Notes: generated by a model from the letters alone, not told the origin. DNA of 9,524 nt from Nostoc sp. CHAB 5834 (GCA_020829485.1 JAIVFU010000198.1:1-9524); one strand, 5' to 3'. Counted from the first letter of the stretch, positions 1-5,532 are shown. A program made the numbers and translations.

Positions 1-45
1 TTTGTTTTCCTCTTTAGTCAGAAATACCCTCAAACGAGCGCCCAT
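1..45 (-). CDS. IS630-type transposase, N-terminal 15 codons only (runs off the window)
   Basis: The first 15 codons of a minus-strand gene start at ATG 45-43 and stay open to the window edge. They read MGARLRVFLTKEENK. An M-x-A-R-L-R-V/I-F-L-x-x-E-E opening is, from memory, typical of IS630-family transposases common in Nostocales, which are DDE enzymes that cut at TA dinucleotides. A GAGG at 60-57 lies 11 nt before the ATG, a slightly long but usable RBS spacing. None of the catalytic domain lies in the window, so the family call rests only on the N-terminal motif. The element's end must lie to the right of position 60, perhaps near the 141-178 palindrome, but no TA-flanked terminus could be fixed. 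It could instead be another small protein with a similar start. Confidence 0.5.
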   Translation of the reverse strand, partial: MGARLRVFLTKEENK

Positions 46-140
46 ATTTTTTGTTACCTCGGTAGATATATTCTCCGTATTTATTTATTGTTACATAGTT
101 TCGTTTTTTCCTGCCGACCTACTTACCATTGCACAAGACT

Positions 141-178
141 AATTTTATTTACTTTTTGAGCAAAAAGTAAATAAAATG
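141..178. repeat. Perfect 17-bp AT-rich inverted repeat (hairpin/cruciform)
   Basis: ATTTTATTTACTTTTTG (142-158) and its exact reverse complement CAAAAAGTAAATAAAAT (161-177) are separated by only AG. This 36-nt structure is far longer than chance. It has almost no GC and no run of T after a GC stem, so it is not a classical intrinsic terminator. It lies about 200 nt beyond the stop of the 378-926 gene and about 100 nt upstream of the transposase start. It may be part of an IS end, a strand-specific replication or transfer hairpin, or a bidirectional mRNA end. The function is not known. Confidence 0.75.
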
Positions 179-377
179 CTAATAACTAGAGGTTTCTTGG
201 ACGAGGTTAATTAAGGACTGCAAACCGAGCAATGAAAATACACGCTCGTAGCTTTGCTCCTAATTGTCCAGAATAAAATCCTACGGTTCAGTTAAGCCTC
301 AAAGTCAATTGCCGTTATATCGGGTTAGCTAAATCTAAATCCTATCTACAGCATATCTTGAATGTTTTATAGCGAAT
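179..377. other. Non-coding stretch, no supported feature
   Basis: No ORF with a ribosome binding site is seen on either strand between the AT-rich palindrome and the 378-926 gene. GCTCCTAATTGTC (256-268) is the reverse complement of GACAATTAGGAGC at 3447-3459, which carries the RBS of the GNAT gene. Here the reverse-strand copy is followed only by a ten-codon open frame. One shared 13-mer in a window of this size is close to chance expectation. Confidence 0.5.
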
Positions 378-926
378 TCAAAAACCCTCAATATCTTTTC
401 CTCCCATACCACCGGAGCCTTCCCCAAAAAGCCAGTCGCTATCACTGTTGGAATTTACTTCGCCATCCACTTGAAGATTTAAAGAAGGCACCAGCTGTTC
501 AATTTGGCTTTCAAGTCTGGAGATTGCCAGTGTTAAAGAAGCAAGTTGCTCCCTATCCTTCTTAATTTCATTTGAAATCCCCACCCGCAATTGATTTACC
601 CTTTCCTGGAGGGTATGCACTTCTGTTTTGGTCGCAGAAGGAATACTCACTTTCTCTGACAGGGCGGCGATTTGAGCTTTCAAAGCTTCAATTTCGGCAG
701 CAGTTGCACTATCTGCACTATTGGGACTCTCTTCAAAGAGTGCATTTCTAATACAATCCAGCACAAACTCTTTAAAAGTTAAGCGCAAATCCTCAGCACG
801 CTGCTTGGCTTGCTTCACCAACTCCCGGTCTTCTTCTGACAGAAGTTTTATATTTATCTGCGGATATTCCACCAGTCCCTCGCGCTTTTGTTGTGGAGAA
901 GTGATTTCTAACCAGTTCTTTACCAT
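378..926 (-). CDS. Ribbon-helix-helix / coiled-coil DNA-binding protein, plasmid type
   Basis: A 182-aa protein with three parts. Residues about 22-64 fit a ribbon-helix-helix fold: a short strand (QINIKL), a charged helix (SEEDRELVKQAKQRAEDL), a turn and a second helix (TFKEFVLDCIRNAL). Residues about 76-148 are rich in heptads (EIEALKAQIAALSEKV; later LTLAISRLESQIEQL), indicating coiled-coil oligomerisation. The tail (155-182) is acidic and glycine-rich, so probably disordered. RHH proteins bind operators as dimers and often act as plasmid copy-number, partition or autoregulatory factors; the exact job here is not visible. The gene is divergent from the tyrosine recombinase with a 203-bp intergenic region rich in palindromes. 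No strong SD precedes ATG 926; the leader is purine-rich. The similarity in plan to the 2511-3203 protein is notable. Confidence 0.75.
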   Translation of the reverse strand: MVKNWLEITSPQQKREGLVEYPQINIKLLSEEDRELVKQAKQRAEDLRLTFKEFVLDCIRNALFEESPNSADSATAAEIEALKAQIAALSEKVSIPSATKTEVHTLQERVNQLRVGISNEIKKDREQLASLTLAISRLESQIEQLVPSLNLQVDGEVNSNSDSDWLFGEGSGGMGGKDIEGF

Positions 927-1069
927 TTGCTTCGAGTTCTAATATTTACTCACTCCCCCTACCTCTCTATCTCCCACTACTATCATCGCATACAGGATAT
1001 CCACGTATATACGATATAGATGATTCTAGATGGGCAATTGGATCGTGTCTGGGAAACAACTATCATAAA
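927..1069. promoter_or_regulatory. Divergent intergenic region with small palindromes and repeated motifs
   Basis: Between the two divergent genes are GGATATCC (995-1002), the perfect 10-bp palindrome CGTATATACG (1004-1013), TAGATG repeated with 10-bp period (1017-1022 and 1027-1032), and ACTATCAT twice (979-986 and 1059-1066). Such clustering suits operator DNA for the RHH protein encoded at 378-926, but which motif is bound cannot be told from sequence. Confidence 0.4.
1038..1066 (+). promoter_or_regulatory. Possible promoter of the tyrosine recombinase
   Basis: TTGGAT (1038-1043), a 17-nt spacer and TATCAT (1061-1066) form a sigma-70-like pair. The -10 matches five of six consensus bases, the -35 only three. 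Transcription would start around 1073, inside the 1070-1097 palindrome, so that palindrome would also be placed as an operator. Confidence 0.25.
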
Positions 1070-1097
1070 GATACCGGGAATGACAATTCCCGGCATC
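1070..1097. other. dif-like 11-6-11 inverted repeat, candidate recombinase core site or operator
   Basis: GATACCGGGAA (1070-1080) and TTCCCGGCATC (1087-1097) are inverted copies with one mismatch in 11 bp, separated by the 6-nt TGACAA (1081-1086). The geometry equals that of XerCD dif sites (11-bp arms, 6-bp centre), including the AA/TT bases flanking the centre, and it lies 32 bp before the ATG of a tyrosine recombinase. The perfect inner part is CCGGGAA/TTCCCGG. Alternatives are an operator overlapping the recombinase transcription start or a leader hairpin; there is no T-tract, so it is not an ordinary terminator. Confidence 0.5.
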
Positions 1098-1129
1098 ATA
1101 ATCATCAGTGGGGGTTGGGGAATTTTATT

Positions 1130-2212
1130 ATGGAAAATTTACCTGTATTAAGCGTGGAATCACTTGCTGTGGAGGTGGTGACTCTACCGCTTGATGAAGC
1201 CCGGGTTGCGCTTGTGGATTATTATTTTCCCAACCGCCAGAGAATTAATTCGACGGAGCAGCTAATTGAGCTATGGGTACATTCTGTCACTATTAAAAGC
1301 GACCAAACGCGACGGGCATATCGGCAAATTGGTTATGAGCTTGCTGATTATATGCAGTCGCGGTTTGGGATATCTGATTTGAGGATGGTAACGTTATTCC
1401 ATCTACACGCAAATCTTGCTTGGCTAAAGGATGAAAAGCCAGTACGGGGACAGAAAAATACTTATGGAATTAGTAAAAATACGGCAGCTAAATACACTGC
1501 GGCGATTAAAAGTTTGTGGGAGTGGGGTACTAGAGCTTCTATTGGTTATTTTGCTATCGACTTGGGCAAGGACTTAAGTATCCAATGGGACGATAAGCTC
1601 GCAGAGCGCATTTTGTCGGAACGCGAGATTGCTAAGTTGGAAAAAGCGGCGATTGAAGTAGATTTGCAACACAACACTAATAAGATGCATTGGCTGCTGT
1701 TGACTCTCGTCTTTTACAGTGGGGTGAGGGCGGGAGAAATTGCGCGGCAAACTTCTGATTATGGTAAGCGTATAGTTACGCCGGGGTTATTTTGGCGGCA
1801 GTTTCGGGAGGATGGAGATTGTCTGTTATTAACTGTGACGGGGAAACGAAATAAAACCAGAACCATTAGTCTCGATCCGGAGACGAGTGCGGTGCTACTG
1901 GATTACCGTGGTGATGCCAGCAATGATGAGCCGGTGTTTCCTAGTCCCAGTCGGCGGGATAGGGGTAAACCTCTAAGCGATCGCGGATTGCGGTTGATGA
2001 TGGCGGAAATTTCTGCTTTTGCGGGAATAAAATTCAGCGCCCACTTTCTGCGCCACACTCACGCGACGCTGGCTAAGAAAAATGGAGCTTCTGATTTTGA
2101 CTTGCAGGCAGATTTGGGCCATGCTTCCCCGGCGACGACTGCAAAGTACATTCACCATGTCGGGCGTGTTGGGACTTCTCACGCACTGCGTAAAAAAAGC
2201 AAACATCGGTAA
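1130..2212 (+). CDS. Tyrosine recombinase / phage-type integrase
   Basis: A complete tyrosine recombinase that breaks and rejoins DNA through a 3'-phosphotyrosine link. I chose ATG 1130 (360 aa, GGGG 9 nt upstream); an in-frame TTG at 1115 would add five residues. With numbering from the ATG, residues about 40-140 form the SAM-like core-binding domain (TRRAYRQIGYELADYM; NTAAKYTAAIKSLWEWGTR) and 155-360 the catalytic domain. The catalytic set is complete: Arg200 in SGVRAGEI, Lys239 in VTGKRNKTR, His305-x-x-Arg308 in HFLRHTHAT, His331 in LGHASPATTAKY and nucleophile Tyr340. Length and layout are XerC/D-like rather than lambda-Int-like, with no arm-binding domain. In plasmids such enzymes resolve multimers or mobilise cassettes. 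The 1070-1097 site just upstream is a plausible substrate. Ends 3 nt before a GC-rich repeat. Confidence 0.92.
   Translation: MENLPVLSVESLAVEVVTLPLDEARVALVDYYFPNRQRINSTEQLIELWVHSVTIKSDQTRRAYRQIGYELADYMQSRFGISDLRMVTLFHLHANLAWLKDEKPVRGQKNTYGISKNTAAKYTAAIKSLWEWGTRASIGYFAIDLGKDLSIQWDDKLAERILSEREIAKLEKAAIEVDLQHNTNKMHWLLLTLVFYSGVRAGEIARQTSDYGKRIVTPGLFWRQFREDGDCLLLTVTGKRNKTRTISLDPETSAVLLDYRGDASNDEPVFPSPSRRDRGKPLSDRGLRLMMAEISAFAGIKFSAHFLRHTHATLAKKNGASDFDLQADLGHASPATTAKYIHHVGRVGTSHALRKKSKHR
1977..1984. repeat. HIP1 octamer GCGATCGC
   Basis: Highly iterated palindrome 1, a cyanobacterial signature, here inside the recombinase reading frame. Confidence 0.9.
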
Positions 2213-2215
2213 AAA

Positions 2216-2254
2216 GCGTAGGCGAAGCCCGCCGAAGGCATCGCCTCCGGCGGG
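2216..2254. repeat. Cyanobacterial interspersed GC-rich repeat with stable hairpin
   Basis: GCGTAGGCGAAGCCCGCCG (2216-2234) matches, with one mismatch, the reverse complement of 5193-5211. Within it CCCGCCG (2228-2234) pairs with CGGCGGG (2248-2254), and inside that GGC pairs with GCC across an ATC loop. It begins 3 nt after the recombinase stop and may stabilise or end that transcript, though no T-tract follows. The same kind of repeat seems to resume at 2388 (GGCGGGCGGGTACGCCATCGC), to the right of the 2254-2387 element. Confidence 0.7.
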
Positions 2255-2387
2255 GATACTGTTGGCGAAAGTGTTACAAACGCACGGACAAAAGTGTTAC
2301 AACTCAAAGCCGCAACTACAGATTGAAGGTTTGAGCTTACGTAATACTTAATAAGACAATAATGTATTACATTCGCCAACAGTATCC
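2254..2387. mobile_element. 134-bp MITE-like element with 16-bp terminal inverted repeats
   Basis: GGATACTGTTGGCGAA at 2254-2269 is repeated exactly inverted at 2372-2387. Both ends are flanked by GGCGG (2249-2253 and 2388-2392), as expected of a 5-bp target duplication. No transposase fits inside, so if mobile it is non-autonomous. Inside are the direct repeat AAAGTGTTACAA (2268-2279 and 2291-2302) and the inverted pair GTAATAC/GTATTAC (2341-2347, 2364-2370). The parent IS family is not recognised. Removing the element and one GGCGG joins two parts of a GC-rich cyanobacterial repeat, which supports insertion. An alternative is an attachment region for the adjacent recombinase. Confidence 0.6.
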
Positions 2388-2490
2388 GGCGGGCGGGTAC
2401 GCCATCGCACTCATGCGCTCCAAAATGATAGTGTCAAGGTAGTTATCTTTTCGGGATGACGCGCTTATTCGGTCGTGTCCAGTCCCGGTT
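2388..2490. other. Remainder of intergenic region before the second RHH gene
   Basis: After the repeat half (2388-2408) the stretch shows ATGATAGT (2425-2432), the inverse of ACTATCAT seen twice upstream of the recombinase, and CGTGTCCAGTCCCGG (2474-2488), which partly resembles the CGTGTCTGGG and CCGGG words at 1044-1078. No ORF with an RBS is seen. These shared words may be operator fragments but are short enough to arise by chance. Confidence 0.3.
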
Positions 2491-2491
2491 A

Positions 2492-2509
2492 ACCTAGATA
2501 GTACCTAGA
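2492..2509. promoter_or_regulatory. Direct repeat ACCTAGA x2 at 11-bp period abutting the start codon
   Basis: ACCTAGA occurs at 2492-2498 and 2503-2509, immediately before ATG 2511, where an SD would be expected but is absent. RHH proteins usually bind direct or inverted repeats about one helical turn apart, so this could be an autoregulatory operator of the downstream RHH gene. TAGATG repeated with 10-bp period upstream of the other RHH gene is similar in style. Confidence 0.35.
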
Positions 2510-2510
2510 C

Positions 2511-3203
2511 ATGAGCCAAACAGGGAAAAACAAGAAACTGGCATCTTTTAACTGCGACCAAAAGATGTGGGAGCAGTTTATCGCCCGTTGTAAATCGAAA
2601 GGGACGACGGCAACAGCCACGCTGACCCAATTTATCGAACTCTACCTAGATGATATAGATAACCTTGATGCAATTGGTGGCGATAATTTAGATAAACGCT
2701 TGGACTCTAAGATTAAGGCAAGTGTTGAGGAGTACTTAGTTACTAGTAACAATAGTAACCCCAGTCCTACGAATGAAACGATATTAGCTATTTGCTCACG
2801 ACTTGATAAGCTGGAGTCACAGTTTTCAAGTGAATCTAATAGCAACGAAACCACAGCAATCCATAATCTCGCCGATTTATCAGAAAAAATTGAGGGGATA
2901 ACAGCCCGAATGACACAGTTTACCGAGGCGATTATTAAAATTCAAAATCATCTCAACAATCAACAAAAGCGGAGCAATAAATCGTACAACAACAATTCAT
3001 CATTCATTGTGCATACTCCCCGAATGCAACCATTAAGCGAAGAAGGTTTAGCTTCAAGACTTGGTGTAAGTCAAGAAACTGTACGCGAACAGCGAATTAA
3101 GCTGCACCCACCGCTTTTTGTGGCATGGTGCAAGGGCAAGGATAGATCGGGTATGGGGTGGGAATTTAACGAAAATACTGGATTATATCATCCGGTAAGT
3201 TAG
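2511..3203 (+). CDS. RHH-like, coiled-coil and C-terminal HTH protein of cyanobacterial plasmid type
   Basis: A 230-aa protein in three parts. Residues about 9-48 resemble a ribbon-helix-helix domain: strand KLASFNCD, helix QKMWEQFIARCKSKG, then helix TATATLTQFIELYLDD. Residues about 60-150 hold polar linker and helical segments (ETILAICSRLDKLESQF; HNLADLSEKIEGITARMTQFTEAIIKIQNHL) likely to form a coiled coil. After an Asn/Ser-rich hinge (150-165) comes a compact C-terminal domain (172-230) that begins with an HTH-like LSEEGLASRLGVSQETVREQR and ends with FVAWCKGKDRSGMGWEFNENTGLYHPV. C-terminal domains of this look recur in small cyanobacterial coiled-coil proteins, to my recollection. Together this suggests a DNA-binding oligomer, perhaps regulatory or for plasmid maintenance. 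The start is ATG, with no clear SD. The plan parallels the 378-926 protein but adds the HTH domain. Confidence 0.75.
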   Translation: MSQTGKNKKLASFNCDQKMWEQFIARCKSKGTTATATLTQFIELYLDDIDNLDAIGGDNLDKRLDSKIKASVEEYLVTSNNSNPSPTNETILAICSRLDKLESQFSSESNSNETTAIHNLADLSEKIEGITARMTQFTEAIIKIQNHLNNQQKRSNKSYNNNSSFIVHTPRMQPLSEEGLASRLGVSQETVREQRIKLHPPLFVAWCKGKDRSGMGWEFNENTGLYHPVS

Positions 3204-3259
3204 TATTTTTATTATTTTCAAGAATTTCTGAATTTACACTGATTCGCTCGCCGAATAGA

Positions 3260-3267
3260 GCGATCGC
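3260..3267. repeat. HIP1 octamer GCGATCGC
   Basis: Highly iterated palindrome 1, intergenic copy upstream of the GNAT gene. Confidence 0.9.
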
Positions 3268-3453
3268 AGATAATAAAAGGAGCGCAATCATTATTTTGGC
3301 AGCAAGGTAAAATATATTGAAAACGCTTTTTTATCCTTTCAGATGATGCTGTGCTTGCTGGTTGGCATAAAGCTATTGATATACGCATTCACATTTACTC
3401 TTTTATCTACCAGTCAAATAGCAGTCACAAGCTTTAATAATCAGTTGACAATT

Positions 3454-3458
3454 AGGAG
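3454..3458 (+). promoter_or_regulatory. Strong ribosome binding site deciding a GTG start
   Basis: AGGAG ends 6 nt before GTG 3465. There is no nearby in-frame ATG, so this site fixes the GTG as the start of the GNAT gene. Confidence 0.75.
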
Positions 3459-3464
3459 CTTTAG

Positions 3465-4013
3465 GTGCAGCGAAAAATCGAGTTAAAAAGGGGTGTTGAT
3501 AATACATCTGTTGAAGCCTATTTGGTAGATTTAGTCCAAAGACATGTTGATGATTATGTAAATTATTGGGTAGAAAGCTTAAGGTTATTTAGTCAAGAAG
3601 ATAAATACTGGGACTGGATATTTAAATTAAGATATATTGCCAATCAAGAAAATCTTGAAGGTTACGCAATTGAGTGCGAAAACAAAACTCAAGGATTAAT
3701 GATAATAGAAACGCAAATGCACGGTTCTCGGTTAAATATTGGGAAGAGGCTAGTTTATGTTGATGGTATTGCCACTGCCCCCACTAACCGAATCGAGATT
3801 CAACGCCCGCCTCAATTCAAAGGCGTTGGTCAAGCACTATTAAATTTCGCAAGAATTAGAAGTGTTGAGTTAGGTTATGAAGGTAGAATTGGGTTGCATT
3901 CCTTACCAAGGTCTGAAGGATTTTATGAAAAACAAAATATGTTGAACTGCGGTTCGGAAGAAGACTATGATAATTTAGTTTACTTTGAGTATGGTGTATT
4001 GAGACGAAGATAA
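3465..4013 (+). CDS. GNAT-family N-acetyltransferase
   Basis: A 182-aa protein with a GTG start and excellent SD. The C-terminal half shows the GNAT core: a central strand LVYVDGIATAP (97-106), the acetyl-CoA pyrophosphate-binding motif A Q-x-x-G-x-G as QFKGVGQALLNFA (117-129), a following strand RIGLHSLP (141-148) and motif B EGFYEKQNM (151-159), where Tyr154 is at the place of the usual general acid. It should transfer acetyl from acetyl-CoA to an amine; the substrate cannot be read. The N-terminal 60 residues (helical, rich in aromatic residues) are not recognised and may form the substrate pocket. It is first in a likely three-gene operon with an unknown protein 22 nt downstream and an HNH endonuclease after that. 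It is not directly paired with an RHH antitoxin, so a TacT-like toxin role is not supported. Confidence 0.82.
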   Translation: MQRKIELKRGVDNTSVEAYLVDLVQRHVDDYVNYWVESLRLFSQEDKYWDWIFKLRYIANQENLEGYAIECENKTQGLMIIETQMHGSRLNIGKRLVYVDGIATAPTNRIEIQRPPQFKGVGQALLNFARIRSVELGYEGRIGLHSLPRSEGFYEKQNMLNCGSEEDYDNLVYFEYGVLRRR

Positions 4014-4035
4014 GGGTTGATCCGGGTAAAATTTT

Positions 4036-4575
4036 ATGAATCATCAACAGCAAAAGGATAATTCTGAGGCAAACGAGTCAATAACAACCCAAGAAGCTAT
4101 AGATTTACTTTTTGGTGAAGGATGGCTCGAAGAGGCTGTTTGCATTGAAGATGAAGCAAATTGCACGATTGGCGCTGGTTTGGATTGGGGTAATGCATTA
4201 CCACCTTTAATGCTCAACCTTCCTTTATTTGGTCGCTTATCAACGCTGCGTGTATCTCTCAACCGCGAAGTCAGGCTAATAATTGAAACATGGGATTTAG
4301 GTATAGGTACAACTTCTGCAACAGAGACTGCAAGGGCACGCATTAAAGAGCGGTTGCTATCTCCTACGCCTGAGTTAATACCTCACTTGGAAGTCACCCT
4401 GCTGCAAGATGATTTATACGGTGAAGAGTTTATATCTAACCGCGAAGCTCTCAAATCGCTACTTACAGTAGTTCTTACTGATGCTGATAGAGAAGAAATT
4501 GCAGAGAAGGCTGCTAATTCAATACGCACACAAGTTCTGTCACAGGTGAATTTTTTCGGAAAACTTTCTGCGTAA
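4036..4575 (+). CDS. Conserved-looking protein of unknown function, 179 aa
   Basis: Not recognised. The protein is acidic and soluble, with no signal peptide or membrane span. Visible parts are a polar N-terminus (1-15), a helix-like TTQEAIDLLFGEGWLEEA (17-34), a central strand-rich section (LPPLMLNLPLFGRLSTLRVSLNREVRL, 55-81), and a C-terminal acidic helical region (LTDADREEIAEKAANSIRTQVLSQ, 147-170). Cys36 and Cys43 bracket an acidic loop. It begins 22 nt after the GNAT stop and 67 nt precede the HNH start, so co-transcription is likely and it may be a partner or substrate of the acetyltransferase. The SD is weak (CGGGT, 11 nt upstream). The long open frame, in-operon position and ordinary codon use support a real gene. 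Confidence 0.7.
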   Translation: MNHQQQKDNSEANESITTQEAIDLLFGEGWLEEAVCIEDEANCTIGAGLDWGNALPPLMLNLPLFGRLSTLRVSLNREVRLIIETWDLGIGTTSATETARARIKERLLSPTPELIPHLEVTLLQDDLYGEEFISNREALKSLLTVVLTDADREEIAEKAANSIRTQVLSQVNFFGKLSA

Positions 4576-4645
4576 ATATAATCACAATAATATCGGGTCA
4601 AATTAAATCAAAATTAGTTTTCTGCAACCCAAAAGGAACTGATTG

Positions 4646-4945
4646 ATGACTGGTAAAAACCGCAGTCGCTATTCTTCAAACTGGGATACTATCGCACTTG
4701 AGGTCAAATCAAAATCAGACTGGAAATGCACGCGCTGCGGTATGCAATGCTTACGTCCAACTGATAAAAGAGATGGGTTAAATCGTAGAGAACGCAGCAT
4801 TAAAACATTAGTGGTTCACCACCGAAATTATACGCCCGAGGACAACCGAGCAGAAAATCTCGCGGCTTTATGCACAGCTTGCCATATGCTGTTCCATACG
4901 CGCAGACGGGGAAACGTATCACCAGGACAACTATCTTTGTGGTAG
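4646..4945 (+). CDS. Small HNH endonuclease
   Basis: A 99-aa protein almost entirely made of one HNH nuclease domain. Cys28-x-x-Cys31 and Cys76-x-x-Cys79 form the structural zinc ribbon. The beta-beta-alpha-metal motif reads VVHHRNYTPEDNRAENLAAL (56-75), with His58-His59, the central Asn71 and the distal CHMLFH giving His80 and His84. HNH domains cut DNA with a single divalent metal; stand-alone small ones occur in phage packaging modules, homing elements and restriction systems. ATG 4646 is favoured (AAGGAA 7 nt upstream) over the in-frame TTG at 4643. It is last in the GNAT operon. No cognate methyltransferase, terminase or intron is in the window, so its role is open. Confidence 0.85.
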   Translation: MTGKNRSRYSSNWDTIALEVKSKSDWKCTRCGMQCLRPTDKRDGLNRRERSIKTLVVHHRNYTPEDNRAENLAALCTACHMLFHTRRRGNVSPGQLSLW

Positions 4946-5101
4946 AAAAACTAGTACATCATGGCGGAAATAAAGCTACCATCTGAAATAGGTAAAAAGC
5001 TTGCAGCATAAGTGTTCTTTCTTTTTAGTTTTGCCTTATTGTACTAGTAGTTTAAAACAACTCAATAGTAGATAGTTGTGAGAAGGGTCGGTTCTAATGC
5101 C
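4946..5101. other. Intergenic stretch with a 9-bp inverted pair, no gene supported
   Basis: ACTAGTACA (4950-4958) and TGTACTAGT (5040-5048) are exact inverted copies 81 bp apart, flanked by poly-A and near poly-T. No target duplication is evident. A 16-codon ATG frame at 4961 is too short to support. Confidence 0.35.
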
Positions 5102-5120
5102 TTATCCATTTGAGTAGTGA

Positions 5121-5156
5121 AGCGTGGCTGCGACAAGCCGCTTTGCGTCTACGCGC
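5121..5156. repeat. GC-rich interspersed repeat, second unit
   Basis: The stretch includes GGCTGCGACAAGCCGCTT and GCGTCTACGCGC, of the GCGTAGACGC/GCTTGTCGC type often scattered through Nostoc-like genomes. GCGTNNACGC and AAGCNNCTTG-like internal symmetry allows folding. Confidence 0.5.
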
Positions 5157-5192
5157 TCGGTGAGTACTTCAAAATATCCTTTAAGATAGGCG

Positions 5193-5211
5193 CGGCGGGC
5201 TACGCCTACGC
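5193..5211 (-). repeat. Interspersed repeat, copy of 2216-2234
   Basis: CGGCGGGCTACGCCTACGC here is the reverse complement of GCGTAGGCGTAGCCCGCCG and differs by one base from 2216-2234. Two near-identical 19-mers 3 kb apart in opposite orientation indicate a dispersed repeat family. Confidence 0.75.
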
Positions 5212-5367
5212 ACTGGCGAATCACACTCAATAATTCCGGTAACACCGCTTGCCTTGCTTTCACCCACTTTGAGTTCAAAGTATTTTAGTACTTTTACTAT
5301 TTTAAAATCTTCTCAAAACGAACCGTGAAAAACTTGATTATCCCGTGGAATATTGATATTTTGAGCC

Positions 5368-5532
5368 TTACTTAAAAAGGATTTTAAAAGCAATATCTCT
5401 CGCTGACTGCTTCAACACTTGCAGATAAGCAACAGCATCATCACGTCGGCGGAATCTTTTCACAACAATATTTTCTTGATTGGGAATATCACGGACAATA
5501 CACCACGGTTTTAATTGCTCAGAATAAGTCAT
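5368..5532 (-). CDS. Small basic protein, 54 aa, unknown function
   Basis: Begins at ATG 5532 with AAGGGG ending 6 nt upstream, and stops at TAA 5368. The protein starts MTYSEQLKPWCIVRD, has a strand-like NIVVKRFRRR (21-30), then a helix DDAVAYLQVLKQSARD (31-46) and ends FKILFK. The pattern of a short strand, basic RFRRR followed by D-A-x-x-x-L helix resembles small conserved cyanobacterial proteins I recall beginning M(T/S)YSEQL, but no function is known to me. Good RBS and protein-like composition argue that it is real despite the size. It is separated from the HTH gene upstream on the same strand by about 280 bp. Confidence 0.6.
   Translation of the reverse strand: MTYSEQLKPWCIVRDIPNQENIVVKRFRRRDDAVAYLQVLKQSARDIAFKILFK

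Larger units (their letters stand above)
3204..3464. other. Intergenic region before the GNAT operon
   Basis: Contains one HIP1 site (3260-3267) and otherwise AT-rich DNA. A 47-codon plus-strand frame starting ATGATG at 3342 overlaps the GNAT start, lacks an SD and is not considered a gene. No convincing promoter could be chosen; TTGACA at 3444-3449 lies too close to the GNAT start codon. Confidence 0.4.
5102..5278 (-). pseudogene. Short ORF invaded by GC-rich repeats, probable gene relic
   Basis: A minus-strand frame is open from TTG 5278 (or GTG 5263) to TAA 5102, about 58 codons. Its first part (LNSKWVKARQAVLPELLSVI) looks like helical protein, then residues written by the interspersed repeat at 5193-5211 (CVGVARR), then YLKGYFEVLTE, then a second repeat-derived piece from 5121-5156, and a short end. 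The reading frame survives both repeat insertions. No SD precedes either start. It may be a decayed gene kept open by repeats whose lengths allow read-through, or simply a repeat-rich intergenic region. I do not recognise a family. Confidence 0.25.

Noticed and set aside
256..268. 13-bp match to the GNAT leader (3447-3459)
   Set aside because: About one such match is expected by chance in both strands of this window, and no ORF follows the reverse-strand copy.
2082..2351. 89-codon plus-strand ORF overlapping the recombinase end
   Set aside because: Out-of-frame shadow of the recombinase that runs on through the GC-rich repeat and the MITE-like element; no RBS or domain.
3342..3485. 47-codon hydrophobic plus-strand ORF starting ATGATG
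   Set aside because: No RBS, and it overlaps the well-supported GTG start of the GNAT gene in another frame.
2511..4013. RHH protein plus GNAT as a TacAT/AtaRT-like toxin-antitoxin pair
   Set aside because: The two genes are 261 bp apart, the RHH protein is far longer than DUF1778 antitoxins and has an HTH tail, and the GNAT is followed by a different partner.
4950..5048. Second MITE with ACTAGTACA/TGTACTAGT ends
   Set aside because: Ends are only 9 bp, no target duplication is seen, and the interior has no further symmetry.
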